A stretch of DNA of 64,000 bases from Desmodus rotundus (taxonomy: Eukaryota; Chordata; Mammalia; Chiroptera; Phyllostomidae). A program made the position numbers and the translations under genes. The stretch is taken from positions 58,915,242 through 58,979,241 of the forward strand of contig NC_071395.1 in the NCBI RefSeq assembly GCF_022682495.2, in the 5' to 3' direction. Below are positions 12,421 to 20,593 of this stretch, one piece after another (positions within the stretch are counted from its first letter, which is position 1; each line of letters begins with the position of its first letter). The notes beneath the pieces were generated by a model. That model was not told the origin of the DNA and made no database searches. It saw nothing but the letters and a program-made list of their open reading frames with translations.

Positions 12421-12960
12421 ACAAAGTTTTATCATGGGCAAAATAAACACCGAGCTCCTTTGCCTGGAGGTGAGAACCAATCAACTTACAGACCAGATGG
12501 CCCAGCTGACCCTGAACAACCAGAAGGAAAACAGACACCCACACTGTCACTCACGGACTTGGGTCTGCCAACAGAGGAGGATGGGGCCTGCCCTAAAGAC
12601 AGGGATCGAGGCTCAAGTGCCTCCTGCAGAGGGCAACAACCCCTCAGTGCCCCATAATGTTCTCTTTAGGCGTGTCCCCACCACATGGGGGGACATCAAG
12701 GCTCTTAATGCTCGAGCAAAGGTCTTTTTGAACAAAAGGTGTTCCAGACCCTCCACAAAAATCTACAATGGCTGAACCCTAAAAACTGATTTAATGGACT
12801 GATTTTATGAGTTTGGGTCATGGCAGCCCTTGGATGCCTCCTTGTCTTAATCCTTATTTGTGCTTTATGATATATATGGAAGTTGTTTGCTCAAGATTGC
12901 ATTTGGGAACAGTAAATAGTAGGTTTCACAGGCTCAACAACTACAATTGCATTCACAAAC
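12421..12960 (+). pseudogene. env: env remnant, surface region mostly deleted
   Basis: Only about 540 bp separate the integrase end from the first polypurine tract, far too little for a complete env. An open stretch at about 12371-12775 contains VPTTWGDIKALNARAKVF, weakly like the leader region of class II env genes. Sequence at about 12800-12950 resembles a membrane anchor and cytoplasmic tail out of frame. Most of the surface and transmembrane subunits are missing. Assignment is by position and weak similarity. Confidence 0.45.
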
Positions 12961-12973
12961 AAAAAAGGGGAGA
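12959..12973 (+). promoter_or_regulatory. Internal polypurine tract
   Basis: ACAAAAAAGGGGAGA sits directly before TGTTGGGAACC at 12974. A purine run followed by a TG-initiated block is the normal structure at the left edge of a 3' LTR. Confidence 0.6.
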
Positions 12974-13372
12974 TGTTGGGAACCACCCTGCCTGGTTTCA
13001 GCAGCTGTAATCCCCCATGGTTAAGGCTGAGTGAAAGACCTTGGGACCCTAAGCCACTGAGGAGATGAAGCTTATCTCCCTGGCAGGAGCACCGCCTCTG
13101 CCCACTTTACTTCACCCTGCCTGGCCCCCAGTGCATGATTGGTTAGCCAACAAAGGGTAAGATTCCTCAAGGGAAGGACGACCTAAGACAGCCATGATCA
13201 CAAGGACTTGGAGGGCTATAGAAAAAGGGGGTGATGGACACTCACCCCTCAGCTTTGACATAGCCTGAGTCCTCATTCTGCCTGCAAGAAGTCTCCTAAT
13301 CTCTTGGCTGTCTTACTTCCCCTGCTCCACCTAAGCCTGAAACAATGCTGGAGGTGGGTGCGGCCCTGTACA
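12974..13372 (+). repeat. LTR-like block inside the provirus
   Basis: A 399-bp segment starting TGTTGGGAACC and ending CCCTGTACA, preceded by a polypurine tract. TGT...ACA ends, a TATA-like CTATAGAAAA near 13216 and a length typical of betaretroviral LTRs suggest this is the original 3' LTR of the gag-pol donor. No matching 5' copy is visible at 6.5-7.7 kb. It is unrelated in sequence to the outer LTRs. No AATAAA was seen inside. This is an interpretation; an ordinary non-coding 3' segment is the alternative. Confidence 0.5.
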
Positions 13373-13772
13373 GGTAAGGGCGAGTTCCCCATGGAGATAA
13401 GACCTAAGAAGGAATGCATAAAATCCTATCAAACCTGCTTTGCTAATACCCTCAATTTAAATGATAAGGGTACAAGGCTGAAATAGGCTTGTTTCCCCAA
13501 AGTTTTATGGCCCTTTAGCCATTTGACCCTGACTCTAAATCAGCCCTCATAGTTCTTTGAATGTTATCTATTGTTTGATCATTACTGCCTGACAATGACG
13601 GGCTTAATCTGAGAATGTGAGTCTTCTGAGCAGCTGGTTGCTTACTGATTATAATAATGCTCTGTATACTTTGATGCATGTGCAAATTATTTTCCCAGGG
13701 TCATGTGAAAGAGTAGCAAGTAGCAACCTTTATGGGATCTATAGTGGTCCTAACTAAAAACAAGGGGGGAAA
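13373..13772 (+). other. Non-coding tail and second polypurine tract
   Basis: About 400 bp without a frame lie between the internal LTR-like block and the outer 3' LTR. It ends in a second polypurine tract (CAAGGGGGGAAA, 13761-13772) directly before the LTR. Together with the long leader it could be the non-coding body of a second, non-autonomous retroelement. Confidence 0.55.
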
Positions 13773-14337
13773 TATAGGAGACCGTTCTGCGTGGCGTGGG
13801 TCCAGCTCCCACTCGGAAAGGCCAGTGGAAAGCAAGGTCCAGCACACAGAAGCCATGCCCATGGGTAGGTTCTCCCACAGGGAATCAGGCCTACATTGTA
13901 CCTAGGCCGCTTTGAGACTTGCTTTTTGCTAACACTCCCTCACCCTGAATTGAGGCAGCAAACATTTACTGCATATCTTTAAAGTAACTTCCTAAAATCT
14001 ATGCTAAACCTTGCAAGGATGAGTGTAACCAGTTCAACCACTTTTCTTTTTACATTTGCAAATATCCTTCTTTTTTGATGTAATTAGCAACATCCTCTCC
14101 TTTGTTTTCTGTAAAAGGTAACCATCTAAAGCTAACCCGTGCATAGTAAATGAGGACCATCCTCAATGTAATGTGCCTAGAAAAGAAATAAGAACCTGTC
14201 AAGGCAAGGGTCGGGGTGCTCTCCCCTTGACAGAATGGCTGTGCCATCCCTTTTCTTCCATAGGACTCGGTAGTCCATGTGAATTTGTCTTGTCTCAGCC
14301 ACAATGCCTCAGACCCTGCAGGCCGGTGTCTGCATCA
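13773..14337 (+). repeat. 3' LTR of the provirus
   Basis: It starts TATAGGAGACCGTTC after the second polypurine tract and ends GCATCA before GGTCAG. The polyadenylation signal seen in the 5' LTR is AATAAG here. The central part (about 13862-14030) is almost identical to the 5' LTR while both ends are clearly diverged. Confidence 0.85.
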
Positions 14338-14343
14338 GGTCAG

Positions 14344-15124
14344 TATCACAATGTCCAGGGAGAGTTCTAAGGGTCCAGTTGGGCATCTTCCCAAGTATTT
14401 GCCCACCCAGGTTCCTCCACTGGGTTCATGACTCATACTTCCTCTCTTCCTCCCATTCCCATTAATATTCTAAAGTCTCTAATCATCACAGGCCTTTTGC
14501 CCTCAATCTATTTTTTCTTTTTCATTTTTCAGCTCTATTTATCAGACATTTTTTCTCATATGATTCAACCTCTCCCATATAAATTTTTCTCACATTAAAT
14601 AACATTTCTTCTTCAAATTATCTTTTTTGAATCTCCCAGGGTTGTCTTCTTTATTTTATATTAACAACTGGCATAAAATAATATAAAAAGACCAAATGCT
14701 CTAGCTAAGATGGGAAGAGTTTTCAGTTTCATGTGAAATAGTAACACTCAGTCCTATTTTTAAATTAACAGAAAAAAATTAAAAGCTGGTGGTTTTTTAT
14801 TTTGACCGCCTTGAGAATAACACTATATTTGCTATATATTAAGCAGTTATCCATATGTTGATATATTCATATTGCAGACAATTTGGACTCTTCCAACACA
14901 TGCTCATCATTAAAATAGGTGAAAGTACCTATTACACAGTAATTATACAAATAAATGAAATTGTTGTGATCTAAAAGAACTTATTCTCTGGTTTCAATAT
15001 TTGTGAAAGCCCATTCTTAATGCACTTGGCACTCTGCTATACCCAAATGTTAGATATGGAAAAAAACATTTACTCTTGCCGTACTGACATAACATTTAAT
15101 TTCATGAAAATAAAAAGCACAATA
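14344..15124. other. Unassigned stretch
   Basis: AT-rich, with pyrimidine-rich patches around 14440-14660. I see no gene, SINE or LTR signature. It forms the right flank of the provirus and the left flank of HAL1 copy C. Confidence 0.4.
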
Positions 15125-15721
15125 TAAGACACACTGTGCCTACTTGCACAACCAAAACGACAACAACAATTTTAAAAACCAAAAGCAACCAGAACTGACA
15201 GAAAAACTAACTATCTGGAAGTCCAACAACCAAGGAGTTAAAGAATAAACATTCATCCAGACCGGTAGGAAGGGCAGAGATGGGCAGCCAGGCAGAGAGG
15301 ACTTGTGGCAAGGTGGTGTCTAGAAGACCGGGACAGGCAAGGCAGTAGCGGGCAGACTGGGAGAGGCAGCAGCTGGCAGAGCAGGTAGTCCCACATTTGT
15401 ATGTGGATAAACTGGGAGGAGTAAGTGGGGAGTGAGACAGACCATGCAACCCAGGGTTCCAGTGTGGAGAAATAGACCCTCAAAACCTCTGACTGAAAAA
15501 CCTGTGAGGGTTGCAGCAGTGGGAGAAACTCCCAGCCTGACAGGAAGGTTCACTGGAGAGACCCACAGGGTCCTAGAATGTATACAAAACCACCCACCTC
15601 GTAATTGGCACAAGAAGGGCCAAATTTGATTGTGCGTAGTGGCAGATGTGACTGAAAGCCGGCAGAGGGCTGAACATGTGACACGGTTCCCTCCCAGACC
15701 TGTCCCCCAAGTACAGTGCCA

Positions 15722-16630
15722 CAGCCCAGAAAAAATACACAAAAAGCTCCAGAAAAAATACAACTAAGTGAAGAAGAGATGGCCAACCTATTTGATGCAG
15801 AAATCAAAACACTGGTAATCAGGATGCCCACAGAATTGGTTGAGTATGGTTGCAAAATAGAGGAAAAAGTGAAGGCTACGAACAGTGAAATAAAGGAAAA
15901 TGTACAGGGAGCCAACAGTGATGGGAAGGAAACTGGGACTCAAATCAATGGTATGGACCAGAAGGAAGAAACAAACATCCAACCAGAAAAGAATGAAGAA
16001 ACAAGAACTCGGAAAAATGAGGAGAGGCTTAGGAACCTCCAGGACATCTTTAAACATTCCAACAGCTGAATCATAGGGGTGCCAGAAGGAGAAGAAGAAG
16101 AGTAAGAAATTAAAAACTTATTTGAAAAAATAATGAAGGATGGGGAGAAAAGGCATACAACTGTAATTGAATAACAATAAACATTTTTTTTTTAAAGAGA
16201 CAAAACAAAAAGAAAAAAAATAATGAAGGAGAACTTCTCCAATCTGGTAAGGAAATAGACTTCCGTGAAGTCCAAGAAGCCCAGAGAGTCCCAAAGAAGT
16301 TGGACCCAAGGAAGCACACACCAAGGCACATCATCATTAAGTTACCCAAGATTAAAGCTAAGGAGAGAATCTTAAAAGCAGCAAGATGAAAGGAGAGAGT
16401 TACCTACAAAGGAGTTCCTATAAGACTATCAGCTGATTTCTCAAAAGAGACCTTACAGGCAAGAGGGGCTGGAAAGAAGTATTCCAAGTCATGAAAGGCA
16501 AAGACCTACATCCAAGATTACTCCATCCAGCAAAGCTTTCATTTAGAATGGAAGGCAGATAAAGTGCTTCTCAGATAAGGTCAAGTTAAAGGAGTTCATC
16601 ATCACCTTATTATATGAAATGTTAAAGGAA
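15722..16630 (+). pseudogene. HAL1 ORF1 remnant (copy C)
   Basis: The open N-terminal part encodes EKIQLSEEEMANLFDA and runs through KNEERLRNLQD to a TGA at about 16067-16069. It retains the block equivalent to NVQGANSDGKETGTQ, the apparently ancestral form. The C-terminal part is interrupted by a 78-bp L1 insertion and by later stops (for example the TGA near 16386). It is non-functional. Confidence 0.7.
16141..16218 (+). mobile_element. Very short L1 3'-end insertion inside HAL1 copy C
   Basis: About 40 bp of the L1 3' terminus (CAACTGTAATTGAATAACAA and flanking bases) plus an A-rich tail. It is flanked by identical AATAATGAAGGA at 16129-16140 and 16219-16230. The clean TSD within ORF1 homology proves a separate insertion after HAL1 copy C was fixed. 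Confidence 0.85.
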
Positions 16631-17154
16631 CTTATCTAAGAAAAAGAAGATCAAAAATATGAACAGTAAAATGACAATAAACTCACAGCTATTAACAACC
16701 AAACCTAAAAATAAAAACAAAAGCAAACTAAGCAAACAACTAGAACAGGAACAGAACCACAGAAATGGAGATCACATGGAGGGTTATCAACAGGGGAGTG
16801 GGAGGGGGAGAGAGGGGGGAAAGGTACAGAGAATAAGTATCATAAATGGTAGGTAGAAAATAGACAGGGGGAGGTTAAGAATAGTATAGGAAATGTAGAA
16901 GCCAAAGAACTCATTTGTACGACCCATGGACTTGAACTAAAGGCGGGGAATGCGGGTGGGAGGGGGTATGCCGGGCAGAGGGGAATAAAGGGTGGAAATG
17001 GGACAACTGTAATAGCATAATCAATAAAATATATTTTAAAATGTTTATCATAAATTTCCTGTAATCAAGGATGGTTATAAAACAGTAACAGATACGTATA
17101 ATTATATTTCTCTTAGGTTCTTTTTCAACTGTGTGCCTTTGGGTAAATCATATA

Positions 17155-17483
17155 CTTCAGTTTTCTTTTTTTTATTATTCCAAGTATTTTATTTTTTTAA
17201 ATGTAATCTTTATTGTACTTTTTCCATTACCATTTAGTCTCCTTATACCCTCCTCCCCCCAGCAATCACCACACTGTTGTCTGTGTCCACAAGTCCTTTT
17301 TCCTTTTTGCTCAATCTATACTCCATCATCTTGCCTCCCCCACTAATTGTCATCCTGCTCTCCATCTATGAGTCTGTCCCCATCTTACATGTTAGTTCAG
17401 TTTGTTCATTAGATTCCACATATGAGTGAAATCATATCATATTTTTCTTTCTCTAACTGGCTTATTTCACTTAGCATAATGTT
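17155..17483 (-). mobile_element. Old L1 3' fragment
   Basis: Antisense L1 3' UTR and terminal ORF2 wording, ending in GGCTTATTTCACTTAGCATAATG, with the usual pyrimidine-rich middle. It is 5'-truncated, more diverged than the young L1s and similar to the intron copy at 52436-52908. Confidence 0.7.
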
Positions 17484-17741
17484 TTCTTTTTTGTAATAAG
17501 CAAAGTATTTATTGAAGTTGTCTGTGAATATAGATGTGGAAACAACTGAAAAGCACTGGACCAAACCACATAATTTATTGTGAATAAAATGGAGGGAACT
17601 GAAGGTTGGGGAGAAGGTCTTATATTTCCAGAACACTGTTCACTTGATATCACTGCATTGCTGTTATATTTATTTGAAAACTAAATTAGTAAATTAGATT
17701 ATGTCTTTTCTGGAATGCCAAGATAAAGCAAGTTATTCAGG

Positions 17742-18649
17742 ATGGTTTGAAGAAACCAGGTTTTCAACTTCATCCTGCTGGGGATCTTTGATCACAGCCC
17801 CACCCATATCTTCCTCTTCTCTCTGGTTTTGGGCATCAGTGGCCTTCATAGGAAACACTATCATGATTCTCCTCATCTACATGGACACCCAGCTCCACAC
17901 CCCCATGTACTTCCTTCTCAGTCAACTGTCCCTCATGGACCTCATACTTATCTGCACCACTGTACACAAAATGGCCTTCAACTACTTGTCTGGCACCAAG
18001 TCCATTTCTCTGGCCAGTTGTGGAGCCCAGATATTCTTCTATGTGTCCCTGGTTGGAGCTGAATGTTTCCTGTTGGCTGTAATGGCCTATGACCGCTATG
18101 TGGCTATATGCCACTGTGTTCAATACACCATCCTTATGAATCAGAAACTCTGTGTCCTCCTGGCTGTTGTTTCCTGGATATTGGGTTGTCTTGATGGCAT
18201 CATTGTTCTTGCAGTGGCCTTGTCCTTTTCTTATTGCAGGTCTGTGGAAGTTCATCACTTTTTCTGTGATGCTGCTGCCCTTTTACCTTTATCTTGCACA
18301 GACACTTTTGCATTTGAAAGACTGCTTTTCATCTGTTGTGTGGTGATGCTAATTTTCCCAGTCTCAGTTACTATTATCTCCTACTCCAGAGTCCTGCAGG
18401 CTGTCATTCACATGAGCTCTGTGGAAAGTCACTGCAAAGCCTTTACCACCTGTTCCTCCCAGCTGTCCATTGTTGGACTCTACTATGGTGCTTCCATGTT
18501 CGTATACATGAGACCAGCCTCTAACTGTACTCCAGACCAGGACAAGGTGGTGTCAGCTTTCTACACCATTTTAACTCCCATGCTACACCCTCTTATCTAC
18601 AGTCTCCACAACAAAGAGGCATTCAGGGGACTTCAAAAATTATTGAGGA
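17742..18649 (+). pseudogene. Olfactory receptor pseudogene, OR2T-like
   Basis: Seven-transmembrane odorant receptor of class II type, closest by recollection to the OR2T family. Visible motifs are LHTPMYFLLSQLSLMDL (TM2), MAYDRYVAIC (end of TM3), SYCRSVEVHHFFCD (extracellular loop 2), KAFTTCSSQLSIV (TM6) and PMLHPLIYSL (TM7). The natural start appears to be ATG 17742. Its third codon is TGA (17748-17750), and the frame shifts by a net +1 (or -2) near 17837-17839. An alternative ATG at 17701 stays open over the shift but replaces the N-terminus. TM7 carries H for the usual N of NPLIY. HAL1 copy D interrupts the last codons at 18649; the native tail with its stop lies at 20483-20499. Confidence 0.85.
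18635..18649 (+). repeat. Left TSD of HAL1 copy D
   Basis: AAAAATTATTGAGGA, repeated at 20468-20482 after the poly(A) tail. It lies in the last coding part of the receptor. Some A residues may belong to the tail. Confidence 0.85.
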
Positions 18650-20467
18650 GGAACCAAGATGGCGGCGTAGGTAGACACACTGCGCCTCCTCGCACAACCA
18701 GAACTGACAGAGAATTGAACAGCAAGGGGGACTGACACCAAGGAAATAGGAAATAAACACATCCAGACTGGTAGGAGGGGCGAAGACGGGCACCGGGGTG
18801 GAGAGGACTCACGTGGCTGTGGCGGGACTGAGACTGGCGGAGTGTGGGACAAATGGCGCAGGCAGTCCGAGCACTAGCAGACCCTGCGGCCCCACATTTG
18901 CACAGATAAACCCAGAGGGCCGGACTCAGAGTGGCGGAGAGTGGGGCAGGCAGAGTGGCGGGTAGCACCCTGCGGCACCACATTCGCCCACAGATAAACC
19001 TGACGAACGGCGGGCAGCGAAGCAGACCATGCAACCCAGGGCTCCAGCTCGGGGAAATAAAGCCTCAAACCTCTGATTGAAAGCGCCCCTGGGGGTTGGG
19101 GCGGCAGCAGGAGAGACTCCCAGCCTCACAGGAGAGGTTGTTGGAGAGACCCACAGGGGCCTAGAGTGTGCACAGGCCCACTTAATCGGGAACCAGCACC
19201 AGAGTGGCCCAGTTTGATTGTGGGTATTGGAGTGAAAGATTGAACTCCGGAGGACAGTGAGGCAGGCGCCATTGCTCCCACTCAGCCCCTCCCCCACGTA
19301 CAGCGTCACAGCACAGCCACCAGCATTACCCCGCCCCGGTGAACACCTAAGGCTCCGCCCCTTTAAGTAACAGACGCGCCAAGACAAACAAACAAAAAAA
19401 ATGGCCCAAATGACAGAACACTTCAAAGCTCCAGAAAAAATACAACTAAGCGAGGAAGAGATAGCCAACCTATCGGATGCACAGTTCAAAGCACTGGTTA
19501 TCAATATGCTCACAGACTTGGTTGAATCTGTTCGAAAAACAGATGAAAAAATGAAGTCTATGCTAAGACAAACAAAGGAAAATGTACAGGGAACCAATAG
19601 TGATGAGAAGGAAACTGGGACTCAAATCAATGGTATGGACCAGAAGGAAGAAGCAAACATCCAACCAGAAAAAAATGAAGAAACAAGAACTTGGAAAAAT
19701 GAGGAGAGGCTTAGGAACCTGCAGGACACCTTGAAACGTTCCAACATCCGAATTATAGGGGTGCCAGAAGGAGAAGAGGAAGAACAAAAAATTGAAAACT
19801 TATTTGAACAAATAATGGAGAACTTCCCTACTCTGGCAAAGGAAATAGACTTCCGGGAAGTCCAGGAAGCTCAGAGAGTCCCAAAGAAGCTGGACCCAAG
19901 GAGGAACACACCAAGGCACATCATAATTACATTACCCAAGATTAAACGCAAGGACCTACATCCAAGATTACTGTATCCAGCAAAGCTATCATTTAGAATG
20001 GAAGGGCAGATAAAGTGCTTCTCAGATAAGGTCAAGTTAAAGAAGCTCATCATCACCAAGCCCTTATTATATGAAATGTTAAAGGGAGTTACCTAAGAAA
20101 AAGAAGATCAAAAATAGGAACAGTAAAAATGACAGCAAACTCACAGTTATTAACGGCCACACATAAAACAAAAACAAGAGCAAACTAGGCAAACAACTAG
20201 AACATGAGGGTTGTCAATAAGGGAGTGGGAGGGGGAGAGGCGGGTAAAGGTACAGAGAATAAGTAGCATAGATGATAGGTGGAAAATAGACAGGGGGAGG
20301 GTAAAAATAGTGTAGGAAATGTGGAAGCCAAAGAACTTATAAGTATGACCTGTGGACATGAACTATGGGGGGGAATGTGGGAGGGAGGGGGGTGGGCAGG
20401 ATGGAGTGGAGTGGGGGGGGAAATGGGACAACTGTAATAGCATAATTAATAAATATATTTAAATTAA
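18650..20467 (+). mobile_element. HAL1-like half-LINE, copy D (full length, in OR gene)
   Basis: A complete element: the 5' tip carries AAGATGGCGGC (18656-18666), a YY1-type site as in many L1 promoters. A GC-rich 5' region of about 750 bp follows, then an open ORF1 (19401-20096), a purine-rich 3' UTR and an A-rich end. Flanking 15-bp TSDs are exact. ORF2 is absent. ORF1 carries an in-frame deletion of 47 codons shared with copy E. Confidence 0.88.
19401..20096 (+). CDS. HAL1 ORF1p-like protein, 47-codon deletion form
   Basis: An uninterrupted 231-codon frame starting MAQMTEHFKAPEK in good context after an A-run. Domains in order: an N-terminal helical segment (IQLSEEEIANLSDAQF), a short KNEERLRNLQD stretch replacing most of the L1 coiled coil, the RRM-like part (GVPEGEEEEQ, ENLFEQIM), then a truncated C-terminal domain where LPKIKRK joins directly to DLHPRLLYPAKL. 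The missing 47 codons match 27667-27807 of copy F. ORF1 proteins bind RNA as trimers; loss of this part of the C-terminal domain probably impairs that. It ends TAA in KGVT-stop. Confidence 0.75.
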   Translation: MAQMTEHFKAPEKIQLSEEEIANLSDAQFKALVINMLTDLVESVRKTDEKMKSMLRQTKENVQGTNSDEKETGTQINGMDQKEEANIQPEKNEETRTWKNEERLRNLQDTLKRSNIRIIGVPEGEEEEQKIENLFEQIMENFPTLAKEIDFREVQEAQRVPKKLDPRRNTPRHIIITLPKIKRKDLHPRLLYPAKLSFRMEGQIKCFSDKVKLKKLIITKPLLYEMLKGVT

Positions 20468-20482
20468 AAAAATTATTGAGGA

Positions 20483-20499
20483 AAGAAAAGTTAATGTAA
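20483..20499 (+). pseudogene. Displaced native 3' end of the OR2T-like gene
   Basis: After the right TSD the receptor frame resumes with GAA AAG TTA ATG TAA, so the uninterrupted gene ended KLLRKEKLM-stop. This shows where the coding region stopped before HAL1 copy D landed, and that the receptor frame was still open to its end. Confidence 0.75.
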
Positions 20500-20593
20500 C
20501 TTCAAAAACCATAGAGTGTCCATTCTTGTCAATACTCCTTCATAGATTCTGAAACCCTTGTCAACTTTTTACAAATTTGAAATGTCTACTTTA

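Larger units (their letters stand above)
5978..14337 (+). mobile_element. Defective betaretrovirus-like endogenous provirus
   Basis: An 8.4-kb provirus with two related LTRs (5978-6544 and 13773-14337), a tRNA-Lys-like primer binding site just inside the 5' LTR, and remnants of gag, pro with a dUTPase domain, pol and a short env tail. Six-base flanks GGTCAA (5972-5977) and GGTCAG (14338-14343) look like a TSD with one mismatch. The dUTPase in pro, the gag zinc knuckles and the pol order indicate a betaretrovirus-like (class II) element. Every gene carries stops or frameshifts. An extra LTR-like block at 12974-13372 makes the structure mosaic. Confidence 0.85.
15125..17037 (+). mobile_element. 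HAL1-like half-LINE, copy C
   Basis: It starts near GACACACTGTGCCTACTTG, lacking the YY1-like 5' tip. It contains the GC-rich 5' region, an ORF1 remnant (15722-16640 region) and the G-rich 3' UTR, and ends at GCATAATCAATAAAATA near 17037. ORF2 is absent. It is more diverged than copies D-G, and the A-run before ORF1 is replaced. A small L1 insertion sits in ORF1 at 16141-16218. Confidence 0.75.

Noticed and set aside
12371..12775. A complete env gene
   Set aside because: Only about 540 bp separate integrase and the polypurine tract; most of env is absent.
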